Assembly (NCBI GenBank): GCA_030683005.1
Contig: JAUXMY010000029.1
Span: 1 to 64,000 of the forward strand
Direction of reading: 5' to 3'
Length of the DNA stretch: 64,000 nucleotides
From: Caulobacter sp.
GTDB lineage: Bacteria; Pseudomonadota; Alphaproteobacteria; Caulobacterales; Caulobacteraceae
Below are positions 17,637-28,443 of this stretch, in pieces. The notes under the pieces are model-generated. The model searched no databases and was not told the DNA's origin. It saw only the letters and a program-made list of their open reading frames with translations. The translations under genes and the position numbers were made by a program. Each line of letters opens with the position of its first letter. Position 1 is the first letter of the stretch.

Positions 17637-17662
17637 TTCCTGATCGACCGGAGAGCCGAACC

Positions 17663-19246
17663 ATGCCTGCCGCCCCCGACTATCCCGCCGCCGCCGACGC
17701 CGCGCCGATCAAGCGCGCGCTGCTGTCGGTGTCCGACAAGACCGGCCTGGTCGACGCGGCGAAGGTTCTGAGCGACCTGGGCGTCGAGCTGGTCTCGACC
17801 GGCGGCACCCGGGCGGCGATCGCGGCGGCCGGCCTGCCGGTCAAGGACGTCAGCGACCTGACCGGCTTTCCGGAGATGATGGACGGGCGGGTCAAGACCC
17901 TGCACCCGATCGTGCACGGCGGACTGCTGGGCGTTCGCGACGCGGCCGATCACGCCAGGGCCATGACCGACCACGGCATCGGCGGCATCGACCTGCTGTA
18001 CGTCAACCTCTACCCGTTCGAGGCCACGGTGGCGGCGGGCGGCGACTACGCCGCCTGCGTCGAGAACATCGACATCGGCGGACCGGCCATGATCCGCTCG
18101 GCCGCCAAGAACCACGGCTATGTCGCCGTCTGCACCGACCCGGCCGACATGGCGGAGGTTCTCGAGCAGCTCAAGGCGACCGGGACCACGACCCTGGCGC
18201 TGCGCAAGACGCTGGCGGCCCGGGCCTATGCCCGCACGGCCGCCTATGACGCGGCCATCTCCACCTGGTTCGCGCAGCAGCTGGGCGACACGCAGCCGGC
18301 CCGCAAGGCCATCGCCGGGACCCTGATCCAGACCATGCGCTATGGCGAGAACCCGCATCAGGCGGCCGCCTTCTACGCCGCCGGCCCGGCGCGGGCGGGC
18401 GTGGCGGGCGCCCGGCAGCTGCAAGGGAAAGAGCTCAGCTACAACAACATCGCCGACACCGACGCCGCCTTTGAGCTGGTCGCCGAGTTCGGTGAGCCGG
18501 CCTGCGTCATCGTCAAGCACGCCAACCCCTGCGGCGTGGCCACGGGCGGCGATCTGCTCAGCGCCTACCGGCGGGCGCTGGAGTGCGATCCGGTCAGCGC
18601 CTTCGGCGGCATCGTGGCCGTCAACCGCAAACTCGACCGCGCCGCGGCCGAGGCGATCGTCGAGACCTTCACCGAGGTGGTCATCGCGCCGGACGCCGAC
18701 GAGGCCGCCATCGCGGTCTTCGCCGGCAAGAAGAACCTGCGCCTGCTGGTCACCGGCGCCCTGCCCGACGCCCATGCGCCGGGCGAGGTGTTCCGCTCCG
18801 TGGCCGGCGGCTTCCTCGTGCAGAGCCGCGACACCTCGCTGATCAAGCCGTCGGACCTGAAGATCGTCACCAAACGCGCCCCGACCGACGAGGAGGTGCG
18901 CGACATGCTGTTCGCCTTCACCGTCGGCAAGCATGTGAAGTCCAACGCCATCGTCTTCGCCCGCGCCGGCCAGACCCTGGGCGTCGGGGCCGGCCAGATG
19001 AACCGCAAGGACAGCGCCCGCATCGCCGCCATGCGGGCCGGCGACTTCGGCCTGGACCTGACGGGCAGCGCCTGCGCCTCGGAAGCCTTCTTCCCGTTCG
19101 CCGACGGCCTGATCCAGGCGGCCGAGGCCGGCGCCACGGCGGTGATCCAGCCGGGCGGCTCGATCCGTGACGAAGAAGTCATCGCCGCCGCCGACGAACG
19201 CGGCCTGGCCATGGCCTTCACCGGCGTGCGGGTGTTCCGGCACTGA
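17663..19246 (+). CDS. purH: AICAR transformylase / IMP cyclohydrolase
   Basis: A 527-residue bifunctional enzyme for the last two steps of IMP synthesis. The N-terminal MGS-like cyclohydrolase domain (~1-150) shows [18 protein letters not shown] and [14 protein letters not shown]. The transformylase part has [19 protein letters not shown] with the catalytic Lys-His, and [22 protein letters not shown]. Length matches the family. GGAGAG precedes the ATG by 7 bases and lies within the reach of the upstream ZTP riboswitch, which probably controls it. Confidence 0.97.
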   Translation: MPAAPDYPAAADAAPIKRALLSVSDKTGLVDAAKVLSDLGVELVSTGGTRAAIAAAGLPVKDVSDLTGFPEMMDGRVKTLHPIVHGGLLGVRDAADHARAMTDHGIGGIDLLYVNLYPFEATVAAGGDYAACVENIDIGGPAMIRSAAKNHGYVAVCTDPADMAEVLEQLKATGTTTLALRKTLAARAYARTAAYDAAISTWFAQQLGDTQPARKAIAGTLIQTMRYGENPHQAAAFYAAGPARAGVAGARQLQGKELSYNNIADTDAAFELVAEFGEPACVIVKHANPCGVATGGDLLSAYRRALECDPVSAFGGIVAVNRKLDRAAAEAIVETFTEVVIAPDADEAAIAVFAGKKNLRLLVTGALPDAHAPGEVFRSVAGGFLVQSRDTSLIKPSDLKIVTKRAPTDEEVRDMLFAFTVGKHVKSNAIVFARAGQTLGVGAGQMNRKDSARIAAMRAGDFGLDLTGSACASEAFFPFADGLIQAAEAGATAVIQPGGSIRDEEVIAAADERGLAMAFTGVRVFRH

Positions 19247-19447
19247 TCATTCACAGCGTCGTCGCGGGACAAATCTCCATCCAGCTCCGTCATCCCGGGC
19301 CTTGTGCCCAGGACCCCTCGCTCAGCCTCCACGTGAGAGTGTGATCACGCTCTCACGTGCGACCGACACAGGGGTCCTCGCCACGAAGGCGAGGATGACG
19401 CGTTGAAGTACGGAGAGACCTCCCTCCAAACGCCTCACCCCTTGACC
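19247..19447. repeat. Inverted element with a 30-bp palindromic core
   Basis: Between purH and the hydrolase, GTCATCCCGGGCC-TTG-TGCCCAGGACCCC at about 19289-19317 faces AGGGGTCCTCGCC-ACGAA-GGCGAGGATGAC at about 19370-19399. The middle is a 30-bp near-perfect palindrome, 19330-19359, reading CACGTGAGAG then TGTGATCACG then CTCTCACGTG, with one mismatched pair. No gene seen. Confidence 0.75.
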
Positions 19448-19467
19448 ATGTGAGCATTTGCTCACAT
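19448..19467. promoter_or_regulatory. Perfect 20-bp operator-like palindrome
   Basis: ATGTGAGCA-TT-TGCTCACAT has 9-bp perfect arms around a 2-base centre. It ends 9 bases before the likely ATG of the hydrolase and is the type of symmetric site bound by a dimeric repressor. An in-frame GTG at 19450 lies inside it, which argues that translation begins downstream. No regulator gene is adjacent. Confidence 0.6.
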
Positions 19468-19476
19468 CCTGCGCCC

Positions 19477-20244
19477 ATGGCAGCAGTTCCCACGACCGTC
19501 GCCGGTCACGCAGAGCGGATGACCCCCGGCTTCACGGTCTCAAAGCCGTTCGGGCCGGGGCCGTTTCCCGTGGCGCTGCAGCTGCACGGCTGCGCCGGCG
19601 CCCAGCCGTTCCAGAAGACCTACGCCGCCGAGGCGGTGAAGGCCGGGTTCGCGGTGGTGATCGTCGACAGTTTCCGGCCGCGGGGTATGTCGCGGATGGA
19701 TGGCAGCCTGCTGGTCTGCACCGGCGCGACCCTGCGCGGGGCCCAGCGGGCGGCGGACCTCTATGCGGTCATGCACTGGCTGCGCGGACAGTCGTGGGCC
19801 GACGCCTCGCGCGTCGTGGCCGCCGGCTGGAGCCACGGCGGCTGGACGATCATGGACGCCATGGCCCAGGGCGACGGCGCGGCCCGGATGACCGGCCTGC
19901 GCGACGCGGGGCCCGAGCTGCTGAAGGGCGTGTGCGGGACCTTCCTCGTCTATCCCTACGCCGCCTTCCCGTCCCTGACCTCGGCGCGGGGCTGGCAGGG
20001 TGCGAAGCCGAAGGTGTTCGCGGTGCTGGGCGGCAAGGACGCCGTGGTCGGGGTGCGCTATCCCCAGACGGCGCTGGACCGCCTGCGCCGGGATGGCTTG
20101 AGCGTCGAGGCCCTCGTCTTCCCCGACGCCACCCACGCCTTCGACGACGACGACGCCAACGACCCCAGAACGCGCTATCGCGCCGACCTCAGCGAGCGGG
20201 CGCGCGGGTTCTACGTGAAGGCCTTGCGGGCGGCGGTGGGGTAG
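19477..20244 (+). CDS. Dienelactone hydrolase-family protein
   Basis: A 255-residue alpha/beta-hydrolase. It shows VALQLHGCAGAQPFQKTYA (oxyanion region), VVAAGWSHGGWTIMDAM with the nucleophile Ser in GWSHGG, VLGGKDAVVG with the Asp region and PDATHAFD with the catalytic His. The HGCAG motif marks the dienelactone-hydrolase-like group. The ATG at 19477 was chosen because the upstream GTG at 19450 lies inside a palindrome. No clear secretion signal. Substrate unknown. Confidence 0.82.
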   Translation: MAAVPTTVAGHAERMTPGFTVSKPFGPGPFPVALQLHGCAGAQPFQKTYAAEAVKAGFAVVIVDSFRPRGMSRMDGSLLVCTGATLRGAQRAADLYAVMHWLRGQSWADASRVVAAGWSHGGWTIMDAMAQGDGAARMTGLRDAGPELLKGVCGTFLVYPYAAFPSLTSARGWQGAKPKVFAVLGGKDAVVGVRYPQTALDRLRRDGLSVEALVFPDATHAFDDDDANDPRTRYRADLSERARGFYVKALRAAVG

Positions 20245-20249
20245 CCATC

Positions 20250-20277
20250 GGGGACATGCACTTCAGTGCGTGTCCCC
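20250..20277. terminator. Repeated hairpin between convergent genes
   Basis: GGGGACATGCACT-TCAG-TGCGTGTCCCC is a long stem with one internal mismatch. It sits between the hydrolase stop and the gdhZ stop, a fitting place for a two-way terminator, although no T-run follows. The identical 28-base hairpin recurs at 57828-57855. Confidence 0.6.
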
Positions 20278-20287
20278 GGGCCGAGGA

Positions 20288-23200
20288 TTACCCCGCCGCG
20301 CCGGCCAGTTCGCGCAAGGCGGCGTTGGCGATGGTGAGCTTGGCGAAGGTCCAGCCGCCGCCGGCCTGCTCGATCTCCTCGATGGTGCGCTTCACCGCCC
20401 GGCCGGGGCCGGAGTGCATCTGCGCCCAGGAGGCGACGGTCGACCGGGCCTGCTCCGGCGTGCCGGCGGCGTCGGCCGAGCCGGCGAAGGTCATCACCGC
20501 GCGGGTGACCTGGGCCTGCTCGGCCAGCATGTCCTCGATCAGGCGACGCACCGCCATCCGCTCGAAGTGGTCGCCGCCGCGCTTCTCGCCCGCCGCTGCC
20601 CGCAGGCGGTCGAAGCTGAAGGCCGCCCCGACCTGGTGGTAGAGTCTGGCGGCGGCGGCCACCGGCCAGGCCATGCCGCTGGCCAGGTCGACCAGCTCGG
20701 TCGCCGTGGTCAGCGGCTGCAGGGCGGCGATCTTCTGGGCCAGGACCTCGGGCGCGCCGTCCTTGACGAACAAAGCGGCGCGACGGGCGACGTTCTTCTG
20801 CTCGAAGGTCGACAGGATGCCCGGGGTCAGGGATCGCAGCTCGTCCATGCCGGCGCCGTAGCGGGCGGTCAGGGCGTCGACGCCGCCCTCCCCGGCCCGG
20901 CGCGCCATCCAGTAGGTCTGGCTGCGCAGGGTGTGGGCCAGGGCGCGGAAAAGGGCCAGCTGGCCCTCGGCCAGCGCCTTGCCGTCCAGCGCCGCCACCG
21001 CGTCCCAGGTCTCGCCGAAGCCGAGGATCCGCCGCGCCGCCTCGAAGCCGGTGACCATCGCCCGGGTGTCGCAGCCCGCCGCCGCCCGCAGGCGCGAGGG
21101 GAAGGTCGGGCCGCAGATGTTGACCAGCTCGTTGTCGATCACCGTGGCGATGATCTCGCGCCGCAGGCGGTGGCGCTTCATCTCGTCGTCGTACCGGCCG
21201 AGCGCCGTCGGGAAATAGGCTTCCAGCACCTGCTCGAAGGCGGGGTCGTCCGGCGCCTTGGAGGCGACGATCTCGTCGAACAGGTCGAGCTTGCCATAGG
21301 CCAGCAGCACGGCCAGCTCCGGCCGGGTCAGGCCCGCGCCGCCCGCGGCCAGCTCGGCCATCTGGGCGGCGTCGGGCAGGCCCTCGACCTTGCGGCTCAG
21401 GCGGCCGCTGGCCTCCAGCTCGGTCATGAACCGGCCGTGGTTCTCCAGCTCGCCGGGAGCGTCCTGTTCCATCAGGGAGATGGCCAGGGTCTGGTCGTAG
21501 TTGTGGGCCAGCACATGCTCGGCGACCTCGTCGGTCATCGAGGCCAGCAGGACATTGCGGTCCTCGCGGTTGGTGATCTTGCCGCCCCGCTCGACCATGC
21601 CGGTGAGGATCTTGATGTTGACCTCGTGGTCGGAGCTGTCGACCCCGGCCGAGTTGTCGATGGCGTCGGTGTTGATCCGCCCACCGGCTCCGCCCGCTCC
21701 GGAGCGGGCGAACTCGATGCGGCCGGCCTGGGTAAGGCCCAGATTGGCGCCTTCACCGACCACCTTGACCCGCAGGTCCGCGCCGTTGACGCGGATGGCG
21801 TCGTTGGCCTTGTCGCCGGCGTCGGCGTTGCTCTCGCCCTTCGCCTTCACATAGGTGCCGATGCCGCCGAGATAGAGCAGCTCGGCCTTGGCTTTGAGTA
21901 TGGCGGTCATCAGCTCGGCCGGGGAGACGGCGTCGGCCTTGATCTCGAGCGCGGCCTTGATCTCCGGCGTCAGCACGATCGACTTCAGGTTCCGCGCGAA
22001 GACGCCGCCGCCGGGGGAGATCTTGCCCTTGTCATAGTCCTCCCACGACGAGCGCGGCAGCAGGAACATCCGCTGGCGCTCCTCCCACGAGGAGGCGCTG
22101 TCCGGGTTGGGGTCGATGAAGATATGCCGGTGGTCGAAGGCGGCGATCAGCCGGATATGCTTGCTCAGCAGCATGCCGTTGCCGAACACGTCGCCCGACA
22201 TGTCGCCGACGCCCACGACGGTGAAGTCGGTGGTCTGGATGTCCTTGCCGGCCTCGCGGAAGTGGCGCTTGACCGCCTCCCAGGCGCCGCGGGCGGTGAT
22301 GCCCATGACCTTGTGGTCGTACCCGGCCGAACCCCCTGACGCGAACGCGTCGCCCAGCCAGAAGCCGTACTCCTCGGCCAGGCCGTTGGCGATGTCGGAG
22401 AAGGTGGCCGTGCCCTTGTCAGCGGCGACGACGAGATAGGGGTCGTCAGCCTCGTGGGCGATCACCGCCGGCGGCCGGACCACGGTGTTGTCGGCGTCGA
22501 TGTTGTCGGTGATATCGAGCAGGCCCGACAGGAAGGTGCGATAGGCGCGGATTCCCTCGGCGCGGATCGCCTCCGGCGCGCCGCCGCGCGGCAGCTGCTT
22601 GGGATAGAAGCCGCCCTTGGAGCCGACCGGCACGATGACGGCGTTCTTGACCTGCTGCGCCTTGACCAGGCCCAGCACCTCGGTGCGGAAGTCGTCGCGG
22701 CGGTCGGACCAGCGCAGCCCGCCCCGGGCGACGGGGCCGAAGCGCAGGTGGACGCCCTCGACATGCGGGGCCGAGACGAAGATCTCGCGGTAGGGCTTGG
22801 GCGCCGGCAGGTCGTCCAGCTCGCGGCTGGCGACCTTGAACGCGATGTAGGGCTTGGGCCGGCCGTCCTCGCCGGTCTGGTAGAAGTTGGTCCGCTTCAC
22901 CGCCCCGACCAGCAGGGCCAGACGACGCAGGACGCGGTCGTGGTCCAGGCTCTCGACCGCCTGCAGCGACTGGACGATCTCGTCCATCACCGCCGCGGCC
23001 TGGGTGTCTCGCGCCTTGAGGTCGACGGCGATGGCCGGGTCGAACTTGATGCGGAACAGGTCGAGGATGAGGCGGGCGACGCCCGGATGGTCCTTGAGCG
23101 CCTGTTCCTGCACCGCCTGGCTGGGATCGAGGCCCGACTGCTGGCGATACCGTGCCAGGGCCCGGATCAGCGCGGTTTCGCGCCAGGACACGCCCAGCTC

Positions 23201-25147
23201 CAGCACCAGCCGGTTGAAGCCGTCGCTTTCGGTGCGGCCGGTCCAGACGGCGGTGAAGGCCGCCTCGAAGGCGTCCTGCACATCGGCGAAGACCAGATGC
23301 TCGCCGCCCGCGTCCTCGAGCAGAAACTCGTGGACCCAGACAGTCTCGCGACCGCCGTCCGCCGCCAGAGGCGTCAGGTCGAAGGCGTCCTCGATCAGGG
23401 CCCTAAGGCCCATGTGTTCAAGGATCGGCATGACCTCCGACAGCGGCGCGGACTCGCCGCGTCGGTAGATCTTGAACCGGAACCGGATCGAGGAGTCGCC
23501 GACATTGCGGAAGGCGCGGGTGCGGAAGCCCTCCTCGCCCATGGCGTCGATCTCGGCCAGATCGATCAGCGCCTCGTCGGCGGGATAGTAGCCGCGATAG
23601 CCGACGCTGAAGGCGCCGGCCCAGCGGGCCAGTGTGGCGGCGACGCCGTCCGCCGGCGGCGCGGCGCGGACGGCGGCGTCGAAGCGGTCGCCCCAGGTCC
23701 GGGCCGCCTCGGCGATCTCGGCCTCGACAGCCAGCAGATCGGGCTCGGCCCGCGCGCCCGGCTGAAGCCCGAGGATGAAGTGGACGCGCGCCAGCGGCGC
23801 GTCGGAGAAGCTGGGGTACCAGGCCGACACCCGGCCGTTGAAGGCTTCGGCAAGAATCCGCCCGGCCCGCTCGCGGACGCCGGAATCGTAACGCTCGCGC
23901 GGCACGAACATCAGCACCGACACGAAGCGGTTGAAGGGATCCCGGCGGGCGAAGATGCGCACGCGGGGCCTGTCGTGCAGGTGCATGACGCCCAGCGCCA
24001 GCGTCTGCAGTTCCTCCTCGGAGGTCTGGAACAGCTCGTCGCGGGGCCAGGTCTCGAGGATGTTGCGCAGGCGCTTTTCGCTGTGGCCGCCGCTGCTGAC
24101 GCCGGCGCGGGCCAGCACCCCCGCCACCTTGCGCCGGATCAGCGGCACGTCGCGGGCCGGGGCGTCATAGGCCTCGGCGGTGAACAGGCCGACGAAACGA
24201 ACCTCGCCCGAAGGCCGGCCGTCGGCGCCGTAACGCTTGACGCCGACATAGTCCATGTAGCCTCGCCGATGGACGCGCGAGCGCAGGTTGGACTTGGCCA
24301 CGGTGAGCGGCGGGGTGCTCTCCAGGTGTGTCTGCAACGTCCTCGACAGGATGGCCGGCTCGCTGGCCCGGCGCAGCACGCGCTGGTCGGGATCGCGCAA
24401 GACGCCCAGATTGCCCTCGGTCTGGTAGAGCGGCTCCTCCGACGCATAGCCGCCATCGGCGGTGCGCGGGTATTCGTAGACGCGGGCGCCCAGGAACACG
24501 AACTCGTCGCCCTCGAGCCATTTGAGGAAGGCGATGTCCTCGGCCAGTTCCTCCGGCGAGGTCGGGACCCTGGCGGCGGCCAGCTCCTCAATGGTTCGAC
24601 GCATGAGCGCCTGCATGGCGTCGAAGTCCTCCACCGCCATGCGCACATCGGCCAGGGTGGCGTGGAGGGCGGCGATCAGCGCCTGCTCGCGGTCGTCGCC
24701 CAGCGGGTCGAGATGCACCTGGATCATCGACAGGCGGCGGCCGCCCCGCTCGACCACCGGATGGAACAGCGCACGGATCGGGAAGCCGGCCTCTGCGATC
24801 TCGCCCATGATCGAGTCGACCAGGAAGGGGCGATCGGGCTGGACGATCTCCAGCAGGTCGCGGCCCCAGATCCCGGCGGCGCCGGTCCAGGCCCGGATGC
24901 GGATGGCGGGGGCTACGGCGCCCGGCTTGTCGCCGAAGGCCCAGAAGTCAGCCAGGGCGGCGGCGAAATCCGCCAGCGAGCCCTGCGGCAGCTCCTCGAC
25001 GTCGGCGTCAGCGGTGATCTGGCCGATAAAGGCGGTTTCGTCGGTTTTCAACGCGCCGGACTTCCTGCCGAGGGCAGCGGCGAAGGCATTGGTCAGGCCG
25101 GCGGCGTCGAGGCCCTGCGCGGCAGGGTGAAGGCTTTCGCCTTTCAT
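20288..25147 (-). CDS. gdhZ: NAD-specific glutamate dehydrogenase, large (~180 kDa) type
   Basis: A 1619-residue enzyme converting glutamate to 2-oxoglutarate and ammonia with NAD. The long N-terminal region (~1-700) is regulatory in this family (ACT-like parts such as DSIMGEIAEAGFPIRALFHPV). The catalytic core shows PVGSKGGFYPKQLP with the substrate Lys, FRTEVLGLVKAQQVKNAVI, VVGVGDMSGDVFGNGML for NAD, and GEGANLGLTQAGRIEFA. The length matches Caulobacter GdhZ, which in that genus also slows FtsZ assembly and links metabolism to division (established for Caulobacter crescentus, inferred here). Its start is preceded by a 313-bp gap. Confidence 0.95.
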   Translation of the reverse strand: MKGESLHPAAQGLDAAGLTNAFAAALGRKSGALKTDETAFIGQITADADVEELPQGSLADFAAALADFWAFGDKPGAVAPAIRIRAWTGAAGIWGRDLLEIVQPDRPFLVDSIMGEIAEAGFPIRALFHPVVERGGRRLSMIQVHLDPLGDDREQALIAALHATLADVRMAVEDFDAMQALMRRTIEELAAARVPTSPEELAEDIAFLKWLEGDEFVFLGARVYEYPRTADGGYASEEPLYQTEGNLGVLRDPDQRVLRRASEPAILSRTLQTHLESTPPLTVAKSNLRSRVHRRGYMDYVGVKRYGADGRPSGEVRFVGLFTAEAYDAPARDVPLIRRKVAGVLARAGVSSGGHSEKRLRNILETWPRDELFQTSEEELQTLALGVMHLHDRPRVRIFARRDPFNRFVSVLMFVPRERYDSGVRERAGRILAEAFNGRVSAWYPSFSDAPLARVHFILGLQPGARAEPDLLAVEAEIAEAARTWGDRFDAAVRAAPPADGVAATLARWAGAFSVGYRGYYPADEALIDLAEIDAMGEEGFRTRAFRNVGDSSIRFRFKIYRRGESAPLSEVMPILEHMGLRALIEDAFDLTPLAADGGRETVWVHEFLLEDAGGEHLVFADVQDAFEAAFTAVWTGRTESDGFNRLVLELGVSWRETALIRALARYRQQSGLDPSQAVQEQALKDHPGVARLILDLFRIKFDPAIAVDLKARDTQAAAVMDEIVQSLQAVESLDHDRVLRRLALLVGAVKRTNFYQTGEDGRPKPYIAFKVASRELDDLPAPKPYREIFVSAPHVEGVHLRFGPVARGGLRWSDRRDDFRTEVLGLVKAQQVKNAVIVPVGSKGGFYPKQLPRGGAPEAIRAEGIRAYRTFLSGLLDITDNIDADNTVVRPPAVIAHEADDPYLVVAADKGTATFSDIANGLAEEYGFWLGDAFASGGSAGYDHKVMGITARGAWEAVKRHFREAGKDIQTTDFTVVGVGDMSGDVFGNGMLLSKHIRLIAAFDHRHIFIDPNPDSASSWEERQRMFLLPRSSWEDYDKGKISPGGGVFARNLKSIVLTPEIKAALEIKADAVSPAELMTAILKAKAELLYLGGIGTYVKAKGESNADAGDKANDAIRVNGADLRVKVVGEGANLGLTQAGRIEFARSGAGGAGGRINTDAIDNSAGVDSSDHEVNIKILTGMVERGGKITNREDRNVLLASMTDEVAEHVLAHNYDQTLAISLMEQDAPGELENHGRFMTELEASGRLSRKVEGLPDAAQMAELAAGGAGLTRPELAVLLAYGKLDLFDEIVASKAPDDPAFEQVLEAYFPTALGRYDDEMKRHRLRREIIATVIDNELVNICGPTFPSRLRAAAGCDTRAMVTGFEAARRILGFGETWDAVAALDGKALAEGQLALFRALAHTLRSQTYWMARRAGEGGVDALTARYGAGMDELRSLTPGILSTFEQKNVARRAALFVKDGAPEVLAQKIAALQPLTTATELVDLASGMAWPVAAAARLYHQVGAAFSFDRLRAAAGEKRGGDHFERMAVRRLIEDMLAEQAQVTRAVMTFAGSADAAGTPEQARSTVASWAQMHSGPGRAVKRTIEEIEQAGGGWTFAKLTIANAALRELAGAAG

Positions 25148-25460
25148 GGCGTTTCCCCGTGGATCGTTCCCGCGAGCCTAGCCCGCTTGGGTCGCGGATC
25201 AACCTTGACCCGCCGCTTTAGGCAAGAACTTTCCGTTACGTCGCCCCTGTCGGTTTGGCTATGACCCGGAGAAGGGTTCCCTGAAACGGAATGCGCCGCC
25301 GGAGGGGGGATCCGGCGGCGCTCCAGACGCGGCGTCAGGGGGGATGACGCGGCGCTTTCTTCGCGGCGCCCGTTCGGGGGAGGGCGGGGCGCCGGGGCGT
25401 CCGGGCGGGCAGGGGAGTGCGTCCCGGACAAGACTTCAGATAGGCGCCCACTGCGGGGGT
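25148..25460. other. Intergenic region upstream of gdhZ with an 11-bp stem hairpin
   Basis: This 313-bp gap separates the AI-2E-type gene (stop at 25461) from the gdhZ start. GCGCCGCCGGA (25293-25303), a 7-base loop and TCCGGCGGCGC (25311-25321) form a perfect GC stem with no T-run, probably a terminator-like structure for the upstream gene or part of the gdhZ leader. The remainder should hold the gdhZ promoter; nothing else recognised. Confidence 0.55.
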
Positions 25461-26633
25461 TCAAGAGTTCTCGCGCGATTCCCCGAACAGACGGCCGCGG
25501 CGGCGGCGGCCGTGCTGGTCCAACCCCTGCGGGTCGCCGTTCTCGCTCATCAGGATGGCGATCCAGCGCGAGCCGTCGAACTCGGCCAGGATAATCATCG
25601 CCATCACCGCCAGCGGCGTGGACAGGAACATGCCCGGCAGACCCCACAGCAGTCCCCAGGCGGCCAGCGACAGCAGCACCACCACCGGGTCGATGTTGAG
25701 GCTGTCGCCCTGCATCTTGGGCTGGACGACATTGCCGACCACGAACTGGATGCCCTGCAACGCGATCAGCATGACGATCGCCTGCCAGAGGTCGGGGAAC
25801 TGGACCAGGGCGAACACCGGCGGCAGCACGACGCCGATGAAGCCGCCGATGATCGGGATGTAGGAGGCGAGGAAGATCAGGAAGGCCCAGAACAGCGCGT
25901 TCTCCAGGCCGAGGGCCACCATGACCAGCCACGATGCGCCGGCGATCATCAACCCGGTGACGGTCTGGACCCAGAGGTAGCGTTCGACGCCGTCGCGGAT
26001 GCGGGTGAACACCAGGATCGCCTCGTCCCGATCACTGTTGCGCGGAAACAGGGCGACGATCTTGCGCCGGAAGCCGCGCTTGGCCGCGATGATGAAGCCC
26101 AGGTAGATCAGCACGAAGAAGGCGTCGGACGCCACGCCCTGCAGGCCGGTGGCGAATTCGCCGAGGTACTGTTTGGGATTGAGGTCGGTGATCAGGTCGG
26201 TAAGGGATGGCGGGGCCTGCATGCCGAACAGCCCGTAGACCTGGGCGATCAGGCCATCGAGCCGGGGGCCGTAGCCGACGAGCTGGTCGACGAAGCTGCG
26301 CGCGTTGTCGGCGACCACCAGGACGGTGAGGCCGAAGATTCCCAGCGACAGGATGATGGCGGCCAGCAGCGACAGGGCGTCGGGCAGGCTTGGAAACTGC
26401 TTCTCCAGGCGGCGCGCGAAGCTGTCGACCATGATGGCCATGAACAGGGCCAGCGCCAGCGGCGTCAGGATGCCGCGCAGGAGCCACAGGGCGCCGCCGG
26501 TGGCGATGACGGCGATGATCACCACCGCGTTGCGGGTGATGCTGTCGCCAACCACGGCGGGCGGCGCCGCCGGATCAGGCGCGGGCGCGGGCGCGGACTT
26601 CGCGGCGGCGGGCTTGGCGGGCGCTCTGGCCAT
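25461..26633 (-). CDS. AI-2E-family transporter
   Basis: A 390-residue membrane protein. An Ala/Pro-rich cytoplasmic tail (~1-30) is followed by about eight helices, with a long amphipathic loop between (~100-190) and PIIGGFIGVVLPPVFALVQFPD near the end, the conserved motif of the TqsA/PerM/YtvI family. Members export various solutes, including autoinducer-2 in E. coli or sodium in others; the substrate here is unknown. GAGG lies ahead of the ATG. Divergent from the HerA-like gene. Confidence 0.88.
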   Translation of the reverse strand: MARAPAKPAAAKSAPAPAPDPAAPPAVVGDSITRNAVVIIAVIATGGALWLLRGILTPLALALFMAIMVDSFARRLEKQFPSLPDALSLLAAIILSLGIFGLTVLVVADNARSFVDQLVGYGPRLDGLIAQVYGLFGMQAPPSLTDLITDLNPKQYLGEFATGLQGVASDAFFVLIYLGFIIAAKRGFRRKIVALFPRNSDRDEAILVFTRIRDGVERYLWVQTVTGLMIAGASWLVMVALGLENALFWAFLIFLASYIPIIGGFIGVVLPPVFALVQFPDLWQAIVMLIALQGIQFVVGNVVQPKMQGDSLNIDPVVVLLSLAAWGLLWGLPGMFLSTPLAVMAMIILAEFDGSRWIAILMSENGDPQGLDQHGRRRRGRLFGESRENS

Positions 26634-26750
26634 GGAAACCTCTTCAGACCGGCGGGACTCTCGCGGTCGCTTGGACAGCCGTCAATGCGCCGGCTTGGCG
26701 AAGTAGGCGGGCCGGCCTAGCTTCCGCCTCACGGCGGCATGGAGAACGAA

Positions 26751-28286
<1,536 letters not shown>

Positions 28287-28301
28287 GGGTCCCTCTCGCC
28301 C

Positions 28302-28428
28302 CGTCGTCCTCGGACTTGTTCCGAGGACCCACGAACACGGCGAACAGCAGGAAGGGCGCGGATCACTTCGCGCCCTTCTCGTTTGGCTCGTCACGCATGG
28401 GTGGTCGGAACAAGTCCGACCATGACGG
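28302..28428. repeat. REPIN-like inverted hairpin pair, copy B
   Basis: Left hairpin TCCTCGGA-CTTGT-TCCGAGGA and right hairpin GGTCGGA-ACAAG-TCCGACC, in opposite orientation, flank a central stem GGGCGCGGA-TCACT-TCGCGCCC at about 28354-28376. Stem bases differ between the two hairpins yet pairing is kept. Lies between the convergent HerA-like and GGDEF-EAL genes. The same inner stem occurs in copy C. Confidence 0.85.
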
Positions 28429-28443
28429 CATGAGGAGTTACCC

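Noticed and set aside
22454..25264. 936-residue + strand open frame opposite gdhZ
   Set aside because: Fully antisense to gdhZ, whose catalytic motifs are intact; long open antisense frames are expected at this GC content.
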